Below, piece after piece: positions 1-5,587 of a DNA stretch of 9,789 nucleotides. A program made the position numbers and the translations under genes. How positions within the stretch are numbered: the stretch's first letter is position 1; every line of letters starts with the position of its first letter. The notes under the pieces were generated by a model that ran no database searches, had not been told where the DNA came from, and saw nothing but the letters and a program-made list of their open reading frames with translations. Source of the stretch: Candidatus Thioglobus sp. (GTDB lineage: Bacteria > Pseudomonadota > Gammaproteobacteria > PS1 > Thioglobaceae); contig QOAB01000107.1 of assembly GCA_003978285.1 (NCBI GenBank), positions 1 through 9,789 of the forward strand, given 5' to 3'.

Positions 1-591
1 CTGAATGACCAAGTCGAGATCATTCAGTCTATTCAAGATAGATATTCTGAACAAGGCAAGGTATCTATCTATCACACACTTGACGTTACTGCCGTCTCTA
101 TCCTGGTATCAGAACTAACTGGTAAATCTGTATCTAAAATATTTAACAATGAAATTTTTACAAAAATGGGCGCTTCGGATTCTCTATATTGGTGGGAAGA
201 TAAAAATGGCGTAACTATTGGTATGGCTGGCGCCTATATGACGACAAGAGATTGGGCAAAATTTGGTCAATTCATCATCGATAATATTAATCAGAAAACG
301 TGTATGGGTGAATTCTACTTGTCCGGCATTAAGAACGCATTACCGACTTTACAAAGAGATTATCAAGATTACGGCTATTACTTTTGGGTTCAAAACGTTT
401 CTAATTCAACATTTGAAAGTAAGCCAATGATAGCATTTTCTGGGAAATTTGGTCACGCAATGATTTTGGATCACTATAGCAACTCTGTAGTATTGGTAAC
501 CTCAGCTTCCAAAAATAGTAAATATGGGCGAAAACACATTAGAAGAGATATAACCCCAGGAATGATTAAAGAAGCATCTAAGATTCAATAA
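1..591 (+). CDS. Serine hydrolase, CubicO/NylB-like (beta-lactamase class C fold), 5' partial
   Basis: The reading frame is open from the first base of the window, so the gene begins upstream and only its last 196 residues are present. The segment carries the later signatures of the beta-lactamase/CubicO/6-aminohexanoate-dimer-hydrolase superfamily. Around window residues 24-43 there is a Y-H-T stretch (the place of the catalytic Tyr motif Y-x-N/S) followed by a helix ending in ELTGKS. Then come an MGASDS turn, a GMAGAYMTTRDWAKFGQ segment typical of NylB-like enzymes, and near the C-terminus an SGKFGHAMILD strand in the place of the KTG-like box. The nucleophile motif S-x-x-K would lie upstream of the window, so activity cannot be judged. 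Such enzymes hydrolyse esters, amides or peptides; the substrate is unknown. It ends at TAA 589-591 and has no obvious functional link to the genes that follow. Confidence 0.8.
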   Translation: MNDQVEIIQSIQDRYSEQGKVSIYHTLDVTAVSILVSELTGKSVSKIFNNEIFTKMGASDSLYWWEDKNGVTIGMAGAYMTTRDWAKFGQFIIDNINQKTCMGEFYLSGIKNALPTLQRDYQDYGYYFWVQNVSNSTFESKPMIAFSGKFGHAMILDHYSNSVVLVTSASKNSKYGRKHIRRDITPGMIKEASKIQ

Positions 592-608
592 TTTACTAAA
601 TCCTCTCT

Positions 609-651
609 GATGTGAATACTAGTTATATATAGAGTATCTCGTATTCACATC
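609..651. repeat. 11-bp perfect inverted repeat after the serine hydrolase gene
   Basis: GATGTGAATAC (609-619) and GTATTCACATC (641-651) are exact reverse complements separated by 21 AT-rich bases. The structure starts 17 bases after the hydrolase stop codon. It could act as a transcription end or mRNA-protecting hairpin, but no T-run follows the stem, so it is not a canonical intrinsic terminator. A dyad operator is the other option. Confidence 0.55.
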
Positions 652-654
652 TAA

Positions 655-719
655 CTCAGTTTCCCCTGCCGCTCTTCCTTTTGAAAAAAGGGGGGTGGGG
701 TCATAAATCTGAGGTTTTT
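655..719 (+). terminator. Possible composite terminator-like structure
   Basis: A hairpin is predicted by eye from 673-682 pairing with 686-695 across a GAA loop (CCTTTT against AAAAGG, extended by three G-T pairs). It is flanked by CCCC 663-666 and GGGG 697-700. An outer CTCAG (655-659) can pair with CTGAG (709-713), which is followed by a five-T run at 715-719. The nested arrangement ending in T residues could terminate transcription from the hydrolase gene. The pairing is imperfect and no folding energy was calculated. Confidence 0.3.
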
Positions 720-729
720 ATTGCCACAT

Positions 730-771
730 TTGAAGTACAAATTTAGTACACTTGAAGTACAATTCTGTACA
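730..771. promoter_or_regulatory. Phased array of four GTACA boxes (candidate operator/activator site)
   Basis: The sequence TTGAAGTACAA occurs twice, at 730-740 and 752-762. Within and after these copies GTACA appears four times, at 735-739, 746-750, 757-761 and 767-771, at steps of 11, 11 and 10 bases, so all boxes face the same side of the helix. The array ends 41 bases before the -10 box at 813-818, a usual place for an activator or multimeric regulator. The binding protein is unknown. Confidence 0.5.
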
Positions 772-809
772 TTTCGGCGTGATTTTAAGCAGATATATTC
801 AAGTCGCTG

Positions 810-818
810 TGCTATAAT
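810..818 (+). promoter_or_regulatory. Extended -10 promoter (TGC-TATAAT)
   Basis: TATAAT at 813-818 is a perfect sigma70 -10 box, and it is preceded directly by TGC (810-812), giving the extended -10 form TGnTATAAT. No good -35 hexamer lies 16-18 bases upstream (CAGATA at 790-795 is poor). This suits a promoter that depends on the extended -10 or on an activator, such as one bound at the GTACA boxes. Transcription would start near 825 and run through the small ORF, tRNA-Arg and lgt. Confidence 0.6.
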
Positions 819-865
819 TATCGGCGTATTACGTAAGGAATTTCAAATAACTTTAAAAGGTGATA

Positions 866-931
866 ATGGCTGAAATATACTATTGCAACAGGCTTTTACA
901 CCTGGTTAGATTTGGTAGTTTTCTATTTTAA
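866..931 (+). CDS. Possible 21-residue small ORF / leader peptide
   Basis: ATG at 866 opens a 21-codon frame that ends with TAA (929-931), directly followed by an adjacent TGA. Its ribosome binding site AAGGTGAT (857-864) closely matches the complement of the 16S rRNA 3' end and is stronger than the site of most other genes here. An extended -10 promoter lies about 40 bases upstream. The peptide begins MAEIYYCNRL and ends with aromatic and hydrophobic residues (FGSFLF); it has Arg at positions 9 (AGG) and 15 (AGA). I do not recognise it. It may be a leader peptide, a tiny membrane-associated protein, or a chance frame with a fortuitous start. Being so short, it has no coding-statistics support. 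Confidence 0.3.
   Translation: MAEIYYCNRLLHLVRFGSFLF
883..911 (+). promoter_or_regulatory. Candidate tRNA-Arg promoter
   Basis: TTGCAA (883-888) and TTAGAT (906-911) lie 17 bases apart and resemble sigma70 -35 and -10 boxes, with an expected start near 918, some 34 bases before the mature tRNA. The match is moderate, and the tRNA could instead be transcribed from the extended -10 promoter at 810-818. Confidence 0.35.
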
Positions 932-951
932 TGAGTACACGTAGCTTATAT

Positions 952-1028
952 GCGCTCGTAGCTCAGCTGGATAGAGTGTTGGCCTCCGAAGCCAAATGTC
1001 GGGTGTTCAAATCACCTCGAGCGCACCA
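952..1028 (+). tRNA. tRNA-Arg (anticodon CCG), CCA encoded
   Basis: A complete cloverleaf can be drawn. The acceptor stem pairs GCGCTCG (952-958) with CGAGCGC (1018-1024). The D arm is GCTC/GAGT (961-964 with 974-977). The anticodon stem pairs TTGGC (979-983) with GCCAA (991-995) around the loop CTCCGAA. The T arm is GGGTG/CACCT around TTCAAAT (1006-1012). The anticodon CCG (986-988) reads CGG arginine codons. Discriminator A is at 1025 and the CCA end is encoded at 1026-1028. The mature 3' end lies only 12 bases before the lgt start codon, so tRNA and lgt are probably on one transcript. Confidence 0.97.
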
Positions 1029-1040
1029 CCTTAATCAATC

Positions 1041-1814
1041 ATGATTTACCCTAATATTAATCCTATTGCCCTAGATTTAGGCTTTGTACAAATCTACTGG
1101 TACGGACTAATGTATCTAATGGCTTTTTTAGCCGCTTACTTATTGGCCAATTCTCGCGCCAAACAACTGCCTGATTGGAACACACAGCAAACAGAAGACA
1201 TGATTTTCTATGGTGCACTCGGCGTTGTGCTTGGTGGCCGAATCGGATACATGTTGTTTTACAACTTACCTAATTTTTTATCTGACCCATTGTCAATTTT
1301 TGCTATTCAGGGCGGTGGCATGTCATTCCATGGTGGCTTTTTAGGTGTGCTGTTGGCGATGGTTTTATTTAATCGTAAATACGATAAAACTTTTTTTGCT
1401 ACGATGGATTTTGTTGCGCCACTGGTTCCATTGGGGCTAGGTTTTGGCAGAATGGGTAATTTTATTAATGGTGAGCTTTGGGGTAAGGTGACTACCAGCC
1501 CTATGGGTATGTATATCCAAGAGCAGGGCGTGAGTCGTTATCCCTCACAACTGTATGAAGCTTTTTTAGAAGGCTTGGTGCTGTTTATTATTCTTTGGGT
1601 GTTTAGTGCTAAACCTCGTCCACTAATGTCTGTTTCCGCTTTATTTTTGATTTTTTACGGCTTGTTTAGATTTATAATTGAATTCGTCCGAGTGCCAGAT
1701 GTACAGCTAGGTTATTTAGCCTTTGATTGGTTAACCATGGGACAGTTATTAAGTTTGCCGATGATTATTTTTGGCATTTATTTATTTTACAAATCAAATA
1801 AACAACAAGCATGA
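1041..1814 (+). CDS. lgt: Prolipoprotein diacylglyceryl transferase
   Basis: Lgt moves a diacylglyceryl group from phosphatidylglycerol to the lipobox cysteine of prolipoproteins, the first step of lipoprotein maturation, in the inner membrane. The 257-residue product is slightly shorter than the E. coli enzyme (about 290) and consists mostly of hydrophobic helices. Family landmarks are WYGLMYL (20-26), HGGFLG with the conserved His (97-102), the signature GRMGNFINGELWG (136-148) with its essential Arg, RYPSQLYEA (166-174) and FRFIIEFVR (209-217) with the second functional Arg. The start is fixed: an in-frame TAA at 1032-1034 precedes it, and MIYPNINPIA matches the family's N-terminus. No Shine-Dalgarno sequence fits between the tRNA end and the ATG. 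The TGA overlaps the thyA ATG (ATGA), so the two are translationally coupled, as adjacent lgt-thyA genes are in other Gammaproteobacteria. Confidence 0.97.
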   Translation: MIYPNINPIALDLGFVQIYWYGLMYLMAFLAAYLLANSRAKQLPDWNTQQTEDMIFYGALGVVLGGRIGYMLFYNLPNFLSDPLSIFAIQGGGMSFHGGFLGVLLAMVLFNRKYDKTFFATMDFVAPLVPLGLGFGRMGNFINGELWGKVTTSPMGMYIQEQGVSRYPSQLYEAFLEGLVLFIILWVFSAKPRPLMSVSALFLIFYGLFRFIIEFVRVPDVQLGYLAFDWLTMGQLLSLPMIIFGIYLFYKSNKQQA

Positions 1815-2665
1815 AGGCATACATAGACATTGGTAAGCGAATTTTAGACGAAGGTGTGTGGCTTGAAAATAAGCGCACTGGCACAAAAACACTCGCCATT
1901 ATTGGCGCGACTTTTGAGCACGATCTAAGTGGTGGTACAGTACCTGTTGTTACTACCAAAAAACTATTCTGGAAATCAGCCATTGCTGAAATGTTGGGTT
2001 ATATTCGCGGTTATGATTCTGCCGCACAGTTTAGAGCAATAGGCTGTAATACTTGGAATGCCAATGCCAATGATAACCAAGCATGGCTTGACAACCCACA
2101 TCGCAAAGGTGAGGATGATATGGGCATGTGTTACGGCGTGATAGGGCGTGCATTCCCTGGCATTGAAGATGATGAGCCATTCGACCAGTACAAAAAGATT
2201 GTTACAGATTTATCTAGTGGTGTGGATGATCGGCGTGAGATCATGACTTTTAATCACCCTAATCTTATTCATCGTGCTTGTTTGCCAGCGTGCATGCACA
2301 CCCATCATTTTAATTTACTCGGTGATGACTTATATTTAGAGAGTTACCAGCGTTCGTCTGACTACGCACTAGGTCAACCATTTAATCATTTTCAAGTAGC
2401 ATTCTTGCTTTTGATTACCGCACAGATTACTGGCAAAAAAGCCAAAAAAATGCGCCATCATTTGTCTAACGTGCACTTGTATGAAAACCAAGTAGACATC
2501 TTTAAAAATGAACAAGTGGATCGTCAGCCATTAGCCTTACCAAGTCTTAAAATTAACCCTGAAATTAAAACTCTAGAGGATCTTGAAACTTGGGTAACCA
2601 TGGATGACTTTGAATTGGTGGGTTACGAGCATCACGACCCTGTTAAATACCCATTTACCGTTTAG
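1811..2665 (+). CDS. thyA: Thymidylate synthase (folate-dependent, ThyA)
   Basis: ThyA methylates dUMP to dTMP using 5,10-methylenetetrahydrofolate and supplies the only de novo thymidylate. The 284-residue product is about 20 residues longer than the E. coli enzyme and resembles the Vibrio/Shewanella-type ThyA as I recall it: that form also has CMHTH after the catalytic Cys instead of the usual PCH, and a NPHRKGEDDMG insertion (here 95-105). Visible functional elements are Arg22 in a KRTGT phosphate-binding loop, Cys161 in LPACMHTH as nucleophile, YQRSSD (179-184) for phosphate binding, the dUMP-binding Asn192 in GQPFNH, and VHLYENQ (221-227) with the His and Tyr that hold the deoxyribose. 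The C-terminus ends YPFTV, close to the family's usual end. It overlaps lgt by four bases and is followed by a strong hairpin. Confidence 0.96.
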   Translation: MKAYIDIGKRILDEGVWLENKRTGTKTLAIIGATFEHDLSGGTVPVVTTKKLFWKSAIAEMLGYIRGYDSAAQFRAIGCNTWNANANDNQAWLDNPHRKGEDDMGMCYGVIGRAFPGIEDDEPFDQYKKIVTDLSSGVDDRREIMTFNHPNLIHRACLPACMHTHHFNLLGDDLYLESYQRSSDYALGQPFNHFQVAFLLLITAQITGKKAKKMRHHLSNVHLYENQVDIFKNEQVDRQPLALPSLKINPEIKTLEDLETWVTMDDFELVGYEHHDPVKYPFTV

Positions 2666-2671
2666 TTTCTT

Positions 2672-2696
2672 CCTGAGCAGGCAAGGCCTGCTCAGG
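2672..2696 (+). terminator. Perfect 11-bp hairpin after thyA
   Basis: CCTGAGCAGGC (2672-2682) and GCCTGCTCAGG (2686-2696) form an 11-base-pair GC-rich stem with an AAG loop, starting 7 bases after the thyA stop. The following bases TGTTGT are only weakly T-rich, so it may be a poor intrinsic terminator or a hairpin that protects the lgt-thyA mRNA. It separates lgt-thyA from the next gene on the same strand. Confidence 0.65.
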
Positions 2697-2721
2697 TGTT
2701 GTCCATCTATAAAGGAAAAAT

Positions 2722-3051
2722 ATGAGCTTGCCTAATTGCCCAAAATGTAACTCTGAATATGTTTATGAAGATGGCAACTTGTTGGTTTGTCCTGAATGTG
2801 CGTATGAGTTTTCAACGGATGATCTTATCGATCAAGAAGAAGTAGTTAAGGATGCTAACGGTAATGTACTTGTAGATGGTGACACGGTAAGTGTGATTAA
2901 AGATCTTAAAATCAAAGGCACTTCCAATGCCGTTAAAGTTGGTACTAAAGTTAAAAACATTCGCCTATGTGAAGGTGACCATAACATTGATTGCAAAATT
3001 CCTGGCCATGGCGCTATGAAACTCAAATCTGAGTTTGTGAAGAAGGTGTAG
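2722..3051 (+). CDS. yjdM: Zinc-ribbon alkylphosphonate-utilisation-like protein (YjdM/PhnA family)
   Basis: The 109-residue product matches the small YjdM family, long called PhnA although it has no proven role in phosphonate breakdown. The N-terminus is a zinc ribbon with Cys pairs at 6/9 and 23/26 (NCPKCN and VCPECAYEF). The C-terminal half is the SH3-like family domain, with [15 protein letters not shown] (52-66), GTKVKNIRL and [20 protein letters not shown]. Length and layout match E. coli YjdM (111 residues), and the gene looks intact. A fair ribosome binding site AAAGGA (2711-2716) precedes the start. It follows the thyA hairpin, and its 3' end faces the thioredoxin gene with 17 bases between the stops. 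The family's biochemical function is unknown; no phn genes are nearby. Confidence 0.92.
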   Translation: MSLPNCPKCNSEYVYEDGNLLVCPECAYEFSTDDLIDQEEVVKDANGNVLVDGDTVSVIKDLKIKGTSNAVKVGTKVKNIRLCEGDHNIDCKIPGHGAMKLKSEFVKKV

Positions 3052-3068
3052 TTTTTTACTAAATACGA

Positions 3069-4100
3069 CTATTTCCAGATATCTACCGTAACACCTTGCT
3101 CTCTTAATTTGTCAGACTTCCCTTCTAGATATCGTTGGAAGTTAGGTTGATGTTTGTATGCACCTGAGAGTGCATAAGTGATGATGCCATGGAAATGATA
3201 AGCTTTAAAGAAGGCGTCTTTTCTAATGATTTCTTTACCTTGTTGATTAAAGAATACGACAGCAGGTTTGTAGTTTAGTTTTAATTCATCATACCAATCC
3301 ATAGCGGTAGTGCGTCTGCCATCAGGCGTGACAAGTTTTTCATCTGATAGGGCGTTGAATTGTATGACTTGCATAGATTTCAATAAGTCTTTAGTCTGAT
3401 CTAATTGCATTAGTGTCTGATGAAAAATATCGCATTCTGTACAATTCGGCTCTTCAAAAAATACCGCTAAATTCTTGCGTGCTGGAAATCGTTCACTACG
3501 AGTTAGGATGTGTGGGGCAGATTCAAATAGAGGGTTTGAGTTAAGCTTTCCGGTCGTGTCTTTTTTCAAAGAATTGTTATAACGTGCATAGGTTTGCTTG
3601 AGGTATTGTTTTGATGAGACATAATCAAGCATAGCATGAAGTCTATCAATAGATTGGTAGCCGTTAACTCTCAGCACAATATCACCTTTAGCATTTAAGA
3701 AGATAATGGTTGGTGTAAATTGTACTTTCATGAAGGCGGAAAATTGTTTTTCTGTAAATTCTCTGCCTTTCCAATCGGTCAGATCTCGATCGCCCCACAT
3801 ATTAGTTTCAATAACATCAAAGTTCTTATGCAGTTTGGCTACTAGATCTTTATCATGAAAATTATCTTCCACCAATTTGGCGCAATAAGGACAGCCATTT
3901 TGGTGAAAATAAATCATTACATGTCGATTTTCATCGGTAGCCTCTTCCAAATCTTCAGCAAAATCCATAAAGGTAGTTTTAAACCAATCAGGAAGCACTT
4001 CAACGTACTTTCCTCCTAGAAATTCACCTTGTTTAACATGCTCTGCTGAGAATGATGGCTGTAAAAATAATAATGAAAAAATCAGAAACAAAAGTCGCAT
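3069..4100 (-). CDS. Secreted tandem thioredoxin-fold protein
   Basis: The 343-residue product starts with a signal peptide (MRLLFLIFSLLFLQPSFSA, likely cut after Ala19) and should act in the periplasm. Two thioredoxin-like halves follow. The first, about 45-165, has HQNGCPYC with the pair C70/C73 and a likely cis-proline at Pro130 (FTPTIIFL). The second, about 205-315, has EEPNCTEC with C220/C223 and a likely cis-proline at Pro279 (YKPAVVFF). The layout resembles the Thioredoxin_2/DsbC-like and SoxW-like families that reduce or isomerise disulfides. In sulfur oxidisers SoxW-type proteins keep Sox carrier proteins reduced, but no sox gene is in view, so that role is only a suggestion. A GGGGAGAGG ribosome site precedes the start. 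The Cas6-like gene lies 76 bases upstream on the same strand. Confidence 0.8.
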   Translation of the reverse strand: MRLLFLIFSLLFLQPSFSAEHVKQGEFLGGKYVEVLPDWFKTTFMDFAEDLEEATDENRHVMIYFHQNGCPYCAKLVEDNFHDKDLVAKLHKNFDVIETNMWGDRDLTDWKGREFTEKQFSAFMKVQFTPTIIFLNAKGDIVLRVNGYQSIDRLHAMLDYVSSKQYLKQTYARYNNSLKKDTTGKLNSNPLFESAPHILTRSERFPARKNLAVFFEEPNCTECDIFHQTLMQLDQTKDLLKSMQVIQFNALSDEKLVTPDGRRTTAMDWYDELKLNYKPAVVFFNQQGKEIIRKDAFFKAYHFHGIITYALSGAYKHQPNFQRYLEGKSDKLREQGVTVDIWK

Positions 4101-4133
4101 ACCTCTCCCCGGTGAGTATGTTGATAGATTATG

Positions 4134-4162
4134 ATTGTAATACTAAAATTAGCCTAATGCAA
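4134..4162 (-). promoter_or_regulatory. Candidate promoter for the tandem thioredoxin gene
   Basis: Read on the minus strand, TTGCAT (4162-4157) and TACAAT (4139-4134) are separated by 17 bases and resemble sigma70 -35 and -10 boxes. Transcription would begin near 4127, about 27 bases before the thioredoxin start, so this gene could be expressed apart from the Cas6-like gene upstream. Confidence 0.4.
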
Positions 4163-4176
4163 GATTAAGCCTCTTT

Positions 4177-4848
4177 TTAAACTGCATCAACGCTGTCAAT
4201 GCCTTTTTGTGGAACGAATAATCCACAGCCAAGTAGGCGATGATCGCCAATGCCTTGCTCTTGTAGCTTGACAGACTCTGATTTGCGTAGATCAGCTACC
4301 ATAAGAGATCGCGTATGAATAATACCGTCAGGGGTGGTAATTTTCCTTTCTAAACCTGCCATCATCTTTTTAGGGTGAATACCTAACGTTTTTAATTGAT
4401 TGAAAGAAACTTCTAAAAATTCATTTTCATCTAGTTGTGAATCACAAGCCACATATTTGGCAAAAACGATTTGCATGTCACTCATAAGCTTTGGTTCTAA
4501 TGCTTTTACGATTTTGACTTGATATTCACCTAAATCGAGCGTTTTTCCTGCCAATGACTGAACATCATCCAGTTTTTCTTTAGGGATGCGTATGCTTAGT
4601 TTTGAGCGTTTAGAAGGATAATAAAAGCCAGACTCGTGGTCTTGTTCCCAGCCATTGCCATCAGCCACACTAATATCGTGAATACCGGCATTAACTTCAC
4701 TCAGCCAGGGTAGTTCAGATAGTAGTGCTTGTGAGAGTGGATAAGCATGATCAATCGGCAAAACTTTAGAATGAATATTGAACACAGCATCTTGCACATC
4801 GTCAGGAAGCGTAAAATGTTCTTCTTTAATATCTTCTTGCCAAAACAT
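4177..4848 (-). CDS. Orphan Cas6/Cmx6-like RNA endonuclease-family protein
   Basis: The 223-residue product resembles proteins annotated as type I-MYXAN Cas6/Cmx6, a branch of the CRISPR RNA-processing Cas6 family. From memory of that family, shared elements are LPIDHAYPL (30-38) with a His in the place of the catalytic base, ELPWLSE, AGIH (54-57), GNGW (64-67), KRSKLSIRIP (80-89), GKTLDL (101-106), TRSLMVADLRKSESVKLQ (179-196) and the C-terminal glycine-rich loop GIGDHRLLGCGLF (199-211), the hallmark RNA-binding loop of Cas6 RAMP folds. No CRISPR repeats and no other cas genes are present here; the neighbours are a periplasmic thioredoxin downstream and the diverging rnc operon. It may serve an array elsewhere in the genome or have been domesticated for another RNA. 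The start has no clear Shine-Dalgarno sequence, but MFWQED fits the family N-terminus as I recall it. Confidence 0.75.
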   Translation of the reverse strand: MFWQEDIKEEHFTLPDDVQDAVFNIHSKVLPIDHAYPLSQALLSELPWLSEVNAGIHDISVADGNGWEQDHESGFYYPSKRSKLSIRIPKEKLDDVQSLAGKTLDLGEYQVKIVKALEPKLMSDMQIVFAKYVACDSQLDENEFLEVSFNQLKTLGIHPKKMMAGLERKITTPDGIIHTRSLMVADLRKSESVKLQEQGIGDHRLLGCGLFVPQKGIDSVDAV

Positions 4849-4866
4849 GAGGATTACGAGCCTAAA

Positions 4867-4889
4867 TTTATAATAGCGCTAATTATAAA
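4867..4889. promoter_or_regulatory. Palindromic divergent promoter region between the Cas6-like gene and rnc
   Basis: TTTATAAT (4867-4874) and ATTATAAA (4882-4889) are perfect 8-base arms around AGCGCTA. Each arm contains TATAAT on its own strand: 4869-4874 facing rnc and 4887-4882 facing the Cas6-like gene. Starts would fall near 4881 and 4875, with leaders of about 40 and 27 bases. No strong -35 box is visible for either. RNA polymerase could not occupy both boxes at once. Confidence 0.45.
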
Positions 4890-4921
4890 CGCATTAAACA
4901 CATTAAAACCCAATACAAGTA

Positions 4922-5587
4922 ATGGATAAATTACAGCAAAAAATTAATTATCAATTTAAAGATATTGCTTTATTGAAGTTAGCGCTTACGCATCGCTCTT
5001 TGGGTAAGAACAATAATGAGCGTTTAGAATTTTTAGGGGATAGCATTTTAGGAGTGGTGATTTCTCGTGAGCTTTACAAGCGCTTTGACCATGTCGATGA
5101 AGGCAAATTATCTCGACTGCGATCTCACTTAGTTAGAGGGCAAACATTAGCACAGCTTGCTGGAGAGCTTGAATTATCCAACATACTTATTTTAGGTCCA
5201 GGCGAGTTGAAAAGTGGCGGATTTAGGCGTGAATCAATACAAGCAGATGCTGTTGAGGCGATTTTTGGTGCCGTGCTTTTAGATTCGGGTTTTGAAACAG
5301 TTAATAGGGTTATTTTAGATTTATATCATGACTTGTTAGATGATATTAATCCGAACGATTCCCTTAAGGATCCTAAAACCCAATTACAAGAGTATTTACA
5401 AAAGCGTAGCAATACACTGCCAAAATACGAGCTGGTTAAAACCGTCGGTAAGGATCATAACGCAGTGTTTACTGTGAACTGCTCTTTGCAAGACCAGGCT
5501 ATGCAGGTTGAACAAGCTGCTAAAAGTATTAAGAGGGCAGAACAGTTATGCGCTCAAATTTTATTAGATAAGTTAATCGCTTTATGA
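4922..5587 (+). CDS. rnc: Ribonuclease III
   Basis: RNase III cuts double-stranded RNA, including the 30S rRNA precursor and structured mRNAs. The 221 residues match the usual bacterial length (226 in E. coli). The catalytic domain carries the signature NERLEFLGDS (32-41) with metal ligands Glu36 and Asp40, and QADAVEAIFG with Asp109 and Glu112; GPGELKSGGFRRES (92-105) is also conserved. A double-stranded RNA-binding domain starts at DPKTQLQEYLQ (150-160); its last helix region reads VEQAAKSIKRAEQLCAQ (196-212), where a glycine-rich G-x-G-x-S-x-(K/R) segment is more usual. No Shine-Dalgarno sequence is visible before the start. The TGA overlaps the era ATG by four bases. In enterics lepB precedes rnc; here the Cas6-like gene diverges from that position. 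Confidence 0.97.
   Translation: MDKLQQKINYQFKDIALLKLALTHRSLGKNNNERLEFLGDSILGVVISRELYKRFDHVDEGKLSRLRSHLVRGQTLAQLAGELELSNILILGPGELKSGGFRRESIQADAVEAIFGAVLLDSGFETVNRVILDLYHDLLDDINPNDSLKDPKTQLQEYLQKRSNTLPKYELVKTVGKDHNAVFTVNCSLQDQAMQVEQAAKSIKRAEQLCAQILLDKLIAL

Noticed and set aside
2257..2330. ThyA active site looking abnormal (CMHTH instead of PCH)
   Set aside because: This form matches the longer Vibrio/Shewanella-type ThyA as I recall it and is not a sign of inactivation.
2832..3026. 64-codon minus-strand frame inside the YjdM-family gene
   Set aside because: Fully overlaps a well-supported gene on the other strand and shows no recognisable protein features.
4141..4176. Hairpin terminator between the Cas6-like and thioredoxin genes
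   Set aside because: The similar segments TTAGCCT and TTAAGCCT are direct, not inverted, repeats; only four bases could pair.
4747..4929. 60-codon plus-strand frame across the Cas6-like gene start and the spacer before rnc
   Set aside because: Overlaps the Cas6-like gene start and the rnc start; the residues look like a chance frame with no family features.
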